DNA of 64,000 bases, taken from positions 186,001-250,000 of the forward strand of contig CALCEY010000010.1 in the NCBI GenBank assembly GCA_937900415.1. The letters are read 5' to 3'. The notes under the pieces were generated by a model. The model saw only the letters and a list, made by a program, of their open reading frames with translations. It was not told where the DNA came from and did no database searches. Positions within the stretch are counted from its first letter, which is position 1. Each line of letters opens with the position of its first letter. Source of the stretch: an uncultured Clostridia bacterium (lineage in GTDB: Bacteria; Bacillota; Clostridia; Peptostreptococcales; Anaerovoracaceae). Of the stretch, positions 52,315 to 61,008 are shown one piece after another. A program made the translations under genes and the position numbers.

Positions 52315-53205
52315 TTACGATTTCAGATGCGGATCCAGCGCATCTCTAAGTCCGTCGCCCATCAGATTGATGGCGCATGCAGTTATAACTATAGCTGCCG
52401 CAGGGAAAATAAGCAGATGCGGCGCTGCTCGCATAAATTCGCGGGCTTCAGACAGCATCTGTCCCCATTCCGGCGACGGCGGCTGCATACCAAGTCCCAG
52501 AAAGCTCAATGTCGATTCATAAATTACAATCTTTGCCACGTTCAGCGTAGTATTGACGATTATGATTCCCATTGAATTAGGTATGATATGACGCAGTATA
52601 ATTCTAAAGCCGCCCGCACCGCCTGCACGAGAAGCCTCTACATAATCGGCTTCCGCCAAATTAAGCACTTCGGACCTTACAAGTCTCACATAATTAGTAA
52701 AGAATGCCAGCGTAAGCGCGACAACCAGGTTGGTAAAGTTAGCGCCGAGAGCGTAAACCACCGCCATAGTAAAAAGCAAATCCGGCACGGACATGAAAAT
52801 ATCCAAAGCACGCATAATCAGGCTGTCAACCCATTTTCCGTAATATCCGGCAGCAGCTCCCAAAAGGCAGCCGACAACGCAGGAGGATACGGTTCCTAAA
52901 AGCGCAATGCCCAATGAAATTTTTCCTCCGTGAAGAACTCTGGCGAAAATATCTCTTCCGTACGAATCACAGCCGAAAAAGTGCTCAGAAGAAGGCAGCG
53001 CGTTTTTCATAGACACGTCCTGCGTTATAGCCATATCATACGGAACAATTAAGTCTGCACAAAGCAGCATTATAGTTACTGCCGCAAACAGAATCAGACC
53101 AAGCATTGCACCTTTGCTTTTAGTGAAACGCCTGCAAATTTCTTTGAACTGACTCTGTTTTTTATAAATCTCTGCGCTTTTAGGGCTATTCAAGTTTGTT
53201 TCCAT
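52315..53205 (-). CDS. Peptide ABC transporter permease (OppC/DppC type)
   Basis: A 296-residue membrane subunit with an N-terminal cytosolic stretch, then about six helices. The EAA loop that contacts the ATPases is EASRAGGAGGFRIILRHIIPN. FGCDSYGRDIFARVLHGG is the OppC_N-type signature after helix 1. It lies ten bases before the ATPase gene. Confidence 0.94.
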   Translation of the reverse strand: METNLNSPKSAEIYKKQSQFKEICRRFTKSKGAMLGLILFAAVTIMLLCADLIVPYDMAITQDVSMKNALPSSEHFFGCDSYGRDIFARVLHGGKISLGIALLGTVSSCVVGCLLGAAAGYYGKWVDSLIMRALDIFMSVPDLLFTMAVVYALGANFTNLVVALTLAFFTNYVRLVRSEVLNLAEADYVEASRAGGAGGFRIILRHIIPNSMGIIIVNTTLNVAKIVIYESTLSFLGLGMQPPSPEWGQMLSEAREFMRAAPHLLIFPAAAIVITACAINLMGDGLRDALDPHLKS

Positions 53206-53209
53206 GACA

Positions 53210-54151
53210 TCACCCTTTTAACCTTTCATATTTAGCTTTAATACGCGGGTCAATATAAGCGTAAGCAATATCTACAAGCAGCATAACTATAGTAAATACT
53301 ATAGCTATAAGAATCGTTCCCGCAATAATCGTAGGCTCATCCTTATAGCTTATCCTGTCTACGATAAGGCTTCCGATACCCTGGATTGAGAACAGCTTCT
53401 CCGCTACTACCGCGCCCGCAATGAGTACGCCAAGATTTAAGCCGATATTTGTAACTACGGGAAGCAATGCGTTTTCCAACGCATGCTTCCATATTACCGT
53501 CCGTTCGCTGGCGCCCTTTGCGCGAGCTGTACGAACATAGTCCTGACGCACCTCCTCCAGCATGGAAGACTTTGTAAATCTGAAATTCTGCGCCGCAGGC
53601 GGTATTGCGATTGTAATCGCCGGCATTATCAGGCTCCATATAGTTCCATCATCGTATGTAGGAAGCAGATTCATCTTAAGACAAAAGATGAACAGCAGCA
53701 CCATACCAAGTACAAAGCTCGGCACCGCTGCAAGGAAGAACGATATTACCGACGGTATATTATCCCAAAGGGAATATTGCTTTACAGCCGCAATTATACC
53801 CAGCGGCACTCCTATCAGTGTTGAGAGAACAATGCCTATAGCCGCAAGCTTTATGGTCGTGATATAGCGGGGCCATATTTCATCAAACACAGGCTGCTTA
53901 GTATAGTAGGATGTTCCAAAATCCTGATTCACAAACACGTCGACGACGTAATCCGCATATCGTTCCAGTATGGGCTTGTCATATCCCAGCTCATGATTCA
54001 GTTGTTCAACGTCGGCCTCGGTAGCTGACGGCCCCAGCATAATCCGGCCCGGCGTACTGGGCGTAAGATTCATTACAAGAAATATGATAAGAATAACACC
54101 CAAAATGGTTGGTATCAGAAATAAAAGACGTTTAATTACATAACGATACAT
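53210..54151 (-). CDS. Peptide ABC transporter permease (OppB/DppB type)
   Basis: A 313-residue membrane subunit with six helices. It opens MYRYVIKRLLFLIPTILGV and has the family LGYDKPILERYADYV region and the EAA loop RTARAKGASERTVIWKHALEN. It forms the channel with the OppC-type protein five bases downstream. Confidence 0.95.
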   Translation of the reverse strand: MYRYVIKRLLFLIPTILGVILIIFLVMNLTPSTPGRIMLGPSATEADVEQLNHELGYDKPILERYADYVVDVFVNQDFGTSYYTKQPVFDEIWPRYITTIKLAAIGIVLSTLIGVPLGIIAAVKQYSLWDNIPSVISFFLAAVPSFVLGMVLLFIFCLKMNLLPTYDDGTIWSLIMPAITIAIPPAAQNFRFTKSSMLEEVRQDYVRTARAKGASERTVIWKHALENALLPVVTNIGLNLGVLIAGAVVAEKLFSIQGIGSLIVDRISYKDEPTIIAGTILIAIVFTIVMLLVDIAYAYIDPRIKAKYERLKG

Positions 54152-54193
54152 TTTTTCCTCCCTTATTTTAATTTTTGCAGAGGATTAAACAGA

Positions 54194-55756
54194 CTATTTC
54201 CAGCTGAAAGTTCTTATCTTATAGAAATTCGGAACTGGTTCGCCTATGTCCAGATCACCGCTCCATACTATTCCTACAGGCTTGTGAACCAGAGGATCTA
54301 TAGTAGCAGTCTTCATGACAATATCCCAAAGTTCCGTATAGTATTCAAGTCTTTCCTCCAAATCAGTCGTGGAAACGCCCAGGTCAATCAGCTCTTCCAT
54401 ACGCTGATAGTTAAACGGAGAACGCTCATCCTTGAACTTAACAAGATACATGCCTACAGATTCACTGTGAAGCTGCTGACGTATATTGTTAAAGTCATAG
54501 TTATTGGAATCTCCGAATATAACCAAATCATAATTCTGTCCGTACATATCTGCTTCCGCAGCTGCATATTCACGCATATCAACGCCGACAGTTATTCCTA
54601 CCTGAGCAAGGTTGTCCTGAATTACTACAGCAGCCTTACCTTTAGGTGAATCAGCTCCGCCGTATGTCAGAATATTGCCCAAATCAATCCCATCGCCGTA
54701 ACCGGCTTCTTCAAGCAGCGCCTTTGCCTTATCAGGGTCGTATTCATAAGTCATGAATCCCTCTGTAGGCTGAGTAGGTACATAATCATGCGGCATGTAC
54801 TCGTTGGTAACGACGCCCTCGCCGTCAAATACGGCAGAATTTATTGCGTCTTTATCAATAGCGTAAAATATAGCCTGACGCACCTTCTCATTCATCAATG
54901 CGTCGCCGGCTGTATGAGACAGATAATTGATGCCCAGCCATGTAATATCATTGCCCTTCAGCATCGCAGACTGACCGCCTTCCTTAGTGGAAACAGCGTC
55001 CCAGTCGGACAGATTGACCTCTGTCAGATAATCTATATCTCCGTTCTCATAAGCGATTACAGCGGCAGCTTCGTCTGCAATGACTTTGAATTCAACATGC
55101 TTAACATCGGGAGCTCCGCGCCAGTAATCCTCATAGGCGTCCATCTTTACGCCGCTGGCTACATTATATTCGGTCACATAGTACGGTCCGGTTCCCGCTT
55201 TATGCGGAATGGCTCCGAAATCATCGCCCTGCTCCGTCACTTCTTTTTCATTGGTAATCTTTATGGAAAAGAAGGTGTGGTCAATAGCTGAATATGGCTG
55301 ATTCAATGTAAATTCAACCGTATTCTCGTCAACAGCCTTAACATTTTCAATCGGTGAAGTCAAATAATTGAAGCGGCTGTTTTTCATTGCACGCTCATAG
55401 CTGAATACAACATCATTTGCAGTAAGCGGTTCTCCGTTTTGAAATGTCACGCCTTCGCGGAGAGGCACGGTATAAATAAGTCCATCATCGCTGACAGTAA
55501 CGCCATCAGCCAATTCCTCATAATAACCCTCTCCGGCCTCGTCCATTCCATAGAGACCTTCGTACATTTGATGCCATACATACATGTCGTAGGTATGAGT
55601 GGAGTTTTCCCAGTCCAGTGAGGAAAGGGACTGACCGAGTCTCATGACTAATGTTCTGTCATCATTGCTTTCTCCGCTTCCTCCGCTTCCTCCGCAAGCT
55701 GCCAGAGAAGTTGCCATTACAACTGTCAGCAGCAGGGCCAATAATTTCTTTTTCAT
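54194..55756 (-). CDS. Peptide-binding lipoprotein (SBP family 5)
   Basis: A 520-residue extracellular binding protein. Lipoprotein signal: KKKLLALLLTVVMATSLAAC, with the lipobox Cys at residue 20 and a Gly/Ser linker after it. The rest is the family 5 solute-binding fold (DVVFSYERAM, FQNGEPLTANDV). AAGGAG six bases before ATG 55756 fixes the start. It is the first gene of the importer operon. The ligand is probably a di- or oligopeptide, though some family members carry nickel or heme. Confidence 0.94.
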   Translation of the reverse strand: MKKKLLALLLTVVMATSLAACGGSGGSGESNDDRTLVMRLGQSLSSLDWENSTHTYDMYVWHQMYEGLYGMDEAGEGYYEELADGVTVSDDGLIYTVPLREGVTFQNGEPLTANDVVFSYERAMKNSRFNYLTSPIENVKAVDENTVEFTLNQPYSAIDHTFFSIKITNEKEVTEQGDDFGAIPHKAGTGPYYVTEYNVASGVKMDAYEDYWRGAPDVKHVEFKVIADEAAAVIAYENGDIDYLTEVNLSDWDAVSTKEGGQSAMLKGNDITWLGINYLSHTAGDALMNEKVRQAIFYAIDKDAINSAVFDGEGVVTNEYMPHDYVPTQPTEGFMTYEYDPDKAKALLEEAGYGDGIDLGNILTYGGADSPKGKAAVVIQDNLAQVGITVGVDMREYAAAEADMYGQNYDLVIFGDSNNYDFNNIRQQLHSESVGMYLVKFKDERSPFNYQRMEELIDLGVSTTDLEERLEYYTELWDIVMKTATIDPLVHKPVGIVWSGDLDIGEPVPNFYKIRTFSWK

Positions 55757-55829
55757 AACATTCTCCTTCCCGCCTGTTTTCAGGCGAATAGCTGTTTTCT
55801 TTTTCAGAAAACTCAAATATGCTACCCTT

Positions 55830-55859
55830 AATATACCCCCCCCGGTAAATGTTTGTCAA
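55830..55859 (-). promoter_or_regulatory. Promoter of the peptide importer with a G8 tract in the spacer
   Basis: Minus-strand TTGACA (55859-55854) and TATATT (55835-55830) with an 18-base spacer, of which eight bases in a row next to the -10 are G (C at 55836-55843 on the plus strand). It lies about 75 bases before the binding-protein gene. Confidence 0.75.
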
Positions 55860-56018
55860 TACATAAAATCTAATGCTTATAAACATTCTCGGGGAATAAT
55901 CTTTTCGGTTTTTTCCATAATACGAAAAACAGCCGCTCATTCTCTATTATTTTTCAGTAATAGATAAAACAAGAGCAGGCTGTAAAGCGCTTCTTTTGAT
56001 GTAAAGAAACATATAATG

Positions 56019-56052
56019 CAAAATCCGAGCTTAATGATGAGCCCGGATTTTG
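56019..56052. terminator. Hairpin upstream of the peptide importer
   Basis: Stem CAAAATCCG/CGGATTTTG with an inner GCT/AGC pairing. It lies in a gene-poor stretch (55860-56500) in which a 67-codon minus frame has no support. It may terminate leftward reading from tRNA-Ala or some lost gene. Confidence 0.5.
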
Positions 56053-56504
56053 TCTTATCGATATCTCTTTAAACATGGTTTGACTTGTTGATGATTTTCA
56101 ATCTATACTTTTTTCGATCATAAATGTCCGCTTTTGTCTGGCAGCTTTGCCCATCCGACGCCAGCCGACGATTGTAGCTATATATCTATGCCGCATGAAA
56201 AAGATGTTTTCGGCTTTCCGGCGTTGAAAAAGAAACCTTATTAAACTCGCAAAAGATTTATGGCTACAGCAAGCCGCAGTGTAAAACTTACAGAATGTCA
56301 AAAAATCCTGACGTTGCTTTTTATGAATATGCAGAGGCGTAAAAGCGCTGTGAGATAAGAAATATTTTAAAGGGACGGTTTTATCGCCTTCCCTCTGTGT
56401 TTTCTTAAAGTAATACCTAAATTCAGAAGAGGCTTATTTTTGTTTTTGTAAAAAAAATAACTGGTGCAAAGCGAACCTTGCTCAGCCACGGTAAAGCATG
56501 AAAA

Positions 56505-56539
56505 GCAAAATCCGAACCCGTTTCCGAGTTCGGATTTGC
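56505..56539 (-). terminator. Hairpin after tRNA-Ala
   Basis: Inverted repeat around GCAAATCCGAAC on the minus strand, starting seven bases after the tRNA CCA end; its far arm includes TTTTGC. It shares the word GCAAAATCCGA with the hairpin at 56019. Confidence 0.6.
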
Positions 56540-56545
56540 GTGTTG

Positions 56546-56621
56546 TGGTGGAGCATAGGGGGATCGAACCCCTGACCTCTTGACTGCCAGTCAAACGCGC
56601 TCCCAGCTGCGCTAATGCCCC
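56546..56621 (-). tRNA. tRNA-Ala (anticodon GGC)
   Basis: Minus-strand cloverleaf: acceptor GGGGCAT/ATGCTCC, D stem GCGC/GCGC, anticodon stem TTTGA/TCAAG with loop CTGGCAG (anticodon GGC), T arm AGGGG-TTCGATC-CCCCT, discriminator A, encoded CCA. Confidence 0.95.
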
Positions 56622-56783
56622 GCATAAAACAGTTTTTTATTTTTTCAAGCTACGAAAGTTATTATACTATAATGATTTTGCAAATGCAAGAAATTTTCAT
56701 TCAGCAAATTAAATTTCCAAAATCTTATGAAAGATAAGTTGTATATTATTTTCGCGCTGATCTGTCATTAAATATAACGGAGT

Positions 56784-56872
56784 AAGTCTATTGGCGCAAC
56801 TCCGTTGTCACAACATAGGCATAAGTTCGTTGGCACAACTCCCCTCTTTCATAAGTCCATTGGCAAAATCCG
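56784..56872. repeat. Three degenerate 20-base repeats
   Basis: Units similar to AAGTCCATTGGCACAACTCC start at about 56784, 56823 and 56853 (spacing 39 and 30 bases). They lie in the leader region of the MerR gene (56622-57021), which otherwise shows no supported gene; a minus-strand frame through them (56808-56999) repeats small peptide words but has no family. Confidence 0.4.
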
Positions 56873-57021
56873 CTTGCGTAAATCCGACTTTACGCTCCTG
56901 CATTTCTTGATACTCCGCCGAAAGCTTGGTATAATACTGATATAAAATTGCAGTTTTCCTCTTAAATTTAAAAGTCGAATCCTCGCCAAAAACATACAAT
57001 TATATTTTAATGGAGACTTTA

Positions 57022-57831
57022 ATGAAAGAATACTATAAAATAGGCGAAATTTCAAAGCTTTACAACATAGGAACCGATTCTCTGCGCTATTATGAAGAAG
57101 CGGGCATTTTAAAGCCAAAGAGAGATAAAAACGGCTACAGAATGTACAGCATAAACGACATACGAACGCTTAACATTCTGAGGGAGCTTCGTTCCATCGG
57201 TTTTTCCGTAAATGAAATAAAGCAGCACCTGAAAGATTTTAATCTCAAAAAAACAAGAGATTTATTCGAAAACGCCGTGTCTACCATAGACCAAAAGGTT
57301 TCAGATCTCAACATGTTAAAGTCACAGCTCATCGAAAGGATAGAAGAAATCGACTTTCATACGAACACCGGCACGGCTTATGATACGATAGAAATACGTC
57401 AGCTTCATGAGAGACATATTCTCAAGCTCAGCGAAAACGTTTTGCGGGATGACGATTTGGATTTCGTAATCAAAAAATTGCAGTCAGAATATGAAGATCA
57501 GCTTTATATCATCGGAAACGGCGATATAGGCGCTACCATTCCTCTTGACTACCTTTCCGGCGGCGGTTACGGTCTCTTCGATTCGGCTTTCTACATTGTA
57601 GATGAAAGCGAAGAATTCGATTCTGTACTCCCTGCAGGCAAATACGTCTGCATGACTGTAAAAGGCAGCTATGCAAAAATTCCTTTTTCATGGAAAAGCG
57701 TGCTCGCCTACGCTGAAAGCAACAGTATACAATTAGAAGGGCACGCCGTAGAACTGTATATCATAGATAATCATGATACAGGCGATGAAAACGAGTATAT
57801 AACGCAATTGCAGGTAAAAATTAAAGAATAA
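57022..57831 (+). CDS. MerR-family regulator with effector-binding domain
   Basis: A 269-residue regulator. The N-terminal MerR helix-turn-helix (YKIGEISKLYNIGTDSLRYYEEAGILKPKR) is followed by the dimerisation coiled coil (about 80-120) and a C-terminal GyrI-like effector domain (about 130-269). This is the plan of BmrR-type multidrug sensors. GGAG six bases before ATG 57022 decides the start over an ATG 12 bases earlier. No transporter lies next to it, so its target is elsewhere or is itself. Confidence 0.9.
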   Translation: MKEYYKIGEISKLYNIGTDSLRYYEEAGILKPKRDKNGYRMYSINDIRTLNILRELRSIGFSVNEIKQHLKDFNLKKTRDLFENAVSTIDQKVSDLNMLKSQLIERIEEIDFHTNTGTAYDTIEIRQLHERHILKLSENVLRDDDLDFVIKKLQSEYEDQLYIIGNGDIGATIPLDYLSGGGYGLFDSAFYIVDESEEFDSVLPAGKYVCMTVKGSYAKIPFSWKSVLAYAESNSIQLEGHAVELYIIDNHDTGDENEYITQLQVKIKE

Positions 57832-57948
57832 GCCTATAGGCTGCCGCACCTGTTTGCAGATAAATTTCTACGGCAAAACCACTTGCTGCGATAAGAGCTT
57901 AGAAATCAAAAACGCATTGATTATTATATACAAGAAAGAAGAGAAATA

Positions 57949-58539
57949 ATGAAATACACTTTGAAAAACAAGAATATAGAAAGCTATAACGAGAGCAATT
58001 CTTTCAGCTTCCCGAAATATACGTCCCAGCTTATCAACTGGGCGAATCAAAACGCACAGGGCACCCGCTCCGTCGTCGTGGGGCAGATGTCCGAGCTGTT
58101 TCCTGAGTTCATGGCTTCCGGTGAAGAAATCACCATTGAAAACTGGCGCCGCTGGTATACAGAAAGACACCCTGACGCCTTTGAAAAGGCAACGGACAAA
58201 ATCTATGCGCAGGTGCAGAATCTGCGTAACGCCATTCCGCTCATCGACCGTAAAATGGTGGAAGCATGGGTTGAAGACCTTGTAATTTTCAAGACCTTCA
58301 ACGGTCTCTATGTTCAAAAAGCTATTCTGGCCTCTCTTGCCGAACGCAGAGGAACAACTTATCGTCTTGCCACGCCGGAGGAAGAGTCCGCCGGTATTGA
58401 CGGATATGTAGGCGACATTCCGTATTCGGTAAAGCCCGATACATATAAAACCATGGGACGTTTGTCAGAAACAATCTCCGTAAAGATGATTTATTACACT
58501 AAAACGAAGACGGGACTTACTATCGAGATTGAAGAATAG
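57949..58539 (+). CDS. MjaI-family type II restriction endonuclease
   Basis: A 196-residue protein. GIDGYVGDIPYSVKPDTY near residue 145 fits the PD-(D/E)xK active site of the MjaI family (Asp, then S-V-K on the next strand), and the size is right. MjaI from Methanocaldococcus cuts at CTAG. Here the enzyme lies tail to tail with a DNA methyltransferase, which completes a restriction-modification system. The ribosome site is weak (AAGAGAA), which may limit expression. Recognition of CTAG is inferred from the prototype and from the rarity of CTAG in this window. Confidence 0.78.
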   Translation: MKYTLKNKNIESYNESNSFSFPKYTSQLINWANQNAQGTRSVVVGQMSELFPEFMASGEEITIENWRRWYTERHPDAFEKATDKIYAQVQNLRNAIPLIDRKMVEAWVEDLVIFKTFNGLYVQKAILASLAERRGTTYRLATPEEESAGIDGYVGDIPYSVKPDTYKTMGRLSETISVKMIYYTKTKTGLTIEIEE

Positions 58540-58546
58540 AATTTAA

Positions 58547-58574
58547 GGCGGAGGCAAAAGCCCCCGCCGTTTTT
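58547..58574. terminator. Terminator between endonuclease and methyltransferase genes
   Basis: Stem GGCGGAGG/CCCCCGCC (one mismatch) with a six-base loop and a GTTTTTA tail on the plus strand, between the two convergent genes. Confidence 0.75.
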
Positions 58575-58582
58575 ATACCGTT

Positions 58583-59860
58583 TTAATCAGGAAGTGAATC
58601 CAGGAATTTTTTTTGGCATGTATAGTCAAAAGATGTGTCAACGTCCACATATCCCGTTCTGACAAGGTGATTGTTTATAAAGGTCTTGTTGTCAAGATAC
58701 ACATAGCACATCGGATTTTTTTCATTATCATATTTCTTCACGGTATCATACTTTAAAAATATCTTTCTCTTATGAAATTTATCCTGCAAAAATCCAACGG
58801 CCTGTTCCTGATACATCGGGTTTGTTTTAATGCCGAGCAGACGGACGACAATTCCGTTGTTAAGCTCGATTTTATCAGGAGAGAGCACCTTCTTAACCCG
58901 GAACATTTCTTCACGTTTCGCTTCCGATTTATCAATTCTTGAGCCGAATTGAAGCCTCTTCACATCGACATTTTTGTCCATCCGATGCGGATCTGTGAAA
59001 ATATACGGAAGCCGGTCGAAAGAAGAAATATTTCCGATTTCATCTTCTGTAAATATTATCTCTGCATCATCACATGATTCAATTTGATCCGCTCCTAATT
59101 TTTCACGAATGACAGGCTCAAAATCTCTGTTGATTTCATAACCGATGGAATTTCTCCCTGAATTTTTAGCTGCAAGCGACGTTGTGCCGCTGCCTGCAAA
59201 CGGGTCGAATACAGTTTCGCCCACAAAGGAAAACATTTTTATCAGCCTCTTTGGAAGCTCTTCCGGAAACATGGCAATATGCTCCATTTGTTTAACTCCG
59301 CTGAAATTCCAATGCGAGGAAAAATATTGTCTCCATTCTTCCTTTGTCATGGCGGACTGCTCTTTCTGCTCTTTTGTGGGTTTTGGGGCATTGCCCAATT
59401 TTTTGAAAATCAGTATGAATTCATAATCCATTTTTAAGATTCCGTTGCGAGGATACGGATAACTCCCCATAATCGCACCGCCTCCGGAAGTATTCATAGT
59501 AGTTGCTTTCTGCCAGATAACGGCTCCCATATAGTCCATGCCTAAAGCCTCGCAAAAGCGAATAATTTCCGTTCTTATCGGAATTACCTTGTATCTCCCG
59601 TAATATACAGAGCGTGCAAATTGATCGCCTATGTTAATGCATAACCTGCATCCGTCGGAAAGGACGCGATTGCACTCCTTCCATACCAAATTCAAATTGT
59701 TTATGTATTCTTCATAGCTGTCATTAAATCCTATCTGTTCCTCTGAACCGTAATCCTTCAGCTGCCAATACGGCGGTGAAGTTATAATCAGCTGTACGGA
59801 TTTATCTTTTATTTGATTAAGCGAACGACTGTCGCCAAATATGATTTTATGTTCAGTCAT
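58583..59860 (-). CDS. DNA methyltransferase (N4-cytosine type) with C-terminal SNase-like domain
   Basis: A 425-residue protein. Residues 1-260 are a class-beta amino-methyltransferase: catalytic motif IV is TSPPYWQLKDYG at residue 29 (SPPY is typical of N4-cytosine enzymes), and the SAM-binding motif FDPFAGSGTT lies after it near 217. Residues of about 320-425 look like the staphylococcal nuclease fold (VRLLGIKT, YVYLDN, FINNHLVRTGYV). The nuclease residues corresponding to Glu43 and Arg87 of the prototype appear lost, so that part may only bind nucleic acid. It protects against the neighbouring MjaI-family enzyme. Confidence 0.85.
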   Translation of the reverse strand: MTEHKIIFGDSRSLNQIKDKSVQLIITSPPYWQLKDYGSEEQIGFNDSYEEYINNLNLVWKECNRVLSDGCRLCINIGDQFARSVYYGRYKVIPIRTEIIRFCEALGMDYMGAVIWQKATTMNTSGGGAIMGSYPYPRNGILKMDYEFILIFKKLGNAPKPTKEQKEQSAMTKEEWRQYFSSHWNFSGVKQMEHIAMFPEELPKRLIKMFSFVGETVFDPFAGSGTTSLAAKNSGRNSIGYEINRDFEPVIREKLGADQIESCDDAEIIFTEDEIGNISSFDRLPYIFTDPHRMDKNVDVKRLQFGSRIDKSEAKREEMFRVKKVLSPDKIELNNGIVVRLLGIKTNPMYQEQAVGFLQDKFHKRKIFLKYDTVKKYDNEKNPMCYVYLDNKTFINNHLVRTGYVDVDTSFDYTCQKKFLDSLPD

Positions 59861-59874
59861 AGCAAAGTCCTTTC

Positions 59875-60087
59875 CTACTTAACAAGCTCACCGTTACTCA
59901 AAACGAAATATTGCTCATACGTTACATTCAAAGCCTTTGCAATTTGATTAAGCTCATCTTGTGTCACAGTATTTCTTTTAAGCTTCGCATTGAAATTTTG
60001 CGGAGTCTGGTCAATTCTGCGGGCAAGCTCCGCCAGACTTACTCCTGTTCTCACGCATAAAACGCGAATTTGTTCTGATGTAGTCAT
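59875..60087 (-). CDS. Small HTH (XRE-family) regulator
   Basis: A 70-residue Cro/C1-type helix-turn-helix protein: SLAELARRIDQTPQNFNAKLKR spans helices 2 and 3, and the end VTYEQYFVLSNGELVK forms the last helix and tail. GGGAG six bases before ATG 60087 decides the start. It lies 14 bases before the methyltransferase gene, the position of controller proteins of restriction-modification systems, and probably tunes methyltransferase expression. Confidence 0.88.
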   Translation of the reverse strand: MTTSEQIRVLCVRTGVSLAELARRIDQTPQNFNAKLKRNTVTQDELNQIAKALNVTYEQYFVLSNGELVK

Positions 60088-60194
60088 GATATCTCCCATT
60101 AAAGTTTTTGCTTTTATAGCATAAATCATTTGTTTTATATTGTCAATCGTTCAGACCGCCATACATTAAGACGGCAGCGGCGATTCCTCCCCGG

Positions 60195-60260
60195 CAAGCT
60201 TGTTATTCCTTTGCAACAAGCTTGTTATTCCTTTGCAACAAGCTTGTTATTCCTTTGCGG
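60195..60260. repeat. Three tandem 22-bp repeats covering the end of the Crp/Fnr gene
   Basis: CAAGCTTGTTATTCCTTTGC plus two bases, repeated three times (60195-60216, 60217-60238, 60239-60260; the last differs in two bases). The third copy contains the stop codon of the regulator gene, so the gene end has been duplicated twice downstream. Each copy holds the 12-base palindrome AACAAGCTTGTT across its junction. Confidence 0.9.
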
Positions 60261-60960
60261 AAAGATATTTTTTATAAAGGCCCTCTCCATCGAGAATTAT
60301 CACCTTTTTGTATCCGTTTTTTATAAAGCCTTCTTTTGCAAATTGATTTAAAACATTGGTTACCACCACTCTGGACAGGCCGACGCAGGTTGAAATCTCC
60401 TCATGAGTGTATGGCAGAATGTTTTTATAGTCGTCCGAATCTTCATTATTTTTATATATTGTCTTGCTGTTTGGGCTGTCACCCCGGCTGCCGGTTTTAT
60501 CGCAGGACGAATATTTCCCCGCCGTATCCAAAAGGAAAGAAGCCGTCTTCTCATAGCGGTCATAAAAATAAGATCTTTTTAAAAGTCCCGCCACTCTGTC
60601 GCATCTTGCAGCCAGCATTTTAAGAAGAAAAACAGTCAGTTCTTCAGATTGTTTCAGATATGGAAAAAGCCTCTCAAGCTTGCACGATATAAGCTCCACA
60701 TCATTTACGGCCGCTACGGTGGTTGACCGCAGGGAATTTCCGAAAAATGAAGATTCGCCGAATATCGCTCCTTTTTCCAGCACTTCAAAGGTGACTTCTT
60801 TCCCGGAGGAGATCATGCCGAAAACTCTTACCCTTCCCTTGGTAATCAGATAAAGACTCTGCGTATCATCTTCCTGCATATATATTATGTCTTTTGGTTT
60901 ATATGAAATTTTGATTCCCGCTTTTTCAAAATACGGAAACAATTCTTTATCAAGCTTCAT
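60247..60960 (-). CDS. Crp/Fnr-family transcriptional regulator
   Basis: A 237-residue regulator with the cyclic-nucleotide-binding-fold sensor (about 10-125, GAIFGESSFFG) and a C-terminal Crp-type helix-turn-helix (HEEISTCVGLSRVVVTNVLNQF). No Cys cluster for an Fnr iron-sulfur centre is visible at the N-terminus. AAAGGAG before ATG 60960 fixes the start. It is divergent from yitT, with an inverted repeat between them that fits a Crp-type site. The effector is unknown. Confidence 0.92.
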   Translation of the reverse strand: MKLDKELFPYFEKAGIKISYKPKDIIYMQEDDTQSLYLITKGRVRVFGMISSGKEVTFEVLEKGAIFGESSFFGNSLRSTTVAAVNDVELISCKLERLFPYLKQSEELTVFLLKMLAARCDRVAGLLKRSYFYDRYEKTASFLLDTAGKYSSCDKTGSRGDSPNSKTIYKNNEDSDDYKNILPYTHEEISTCVGLSRVVVTNVLNQFAKEGFIKNGYKKVIILDGEGLYKKYLSAKE

Positions 60961-61008
60961 AAAGACTTCTCCTTTCCGGCAAAATATGTCGTAAAACATT
61001 TGTTTAAT

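Noticed and set aside
56098..56301. 67-codon minus-strand frame upstream of the peptide importer
   Set aside because: Basic and aromatic-rich composition without motif, and no convincing ribosome site.
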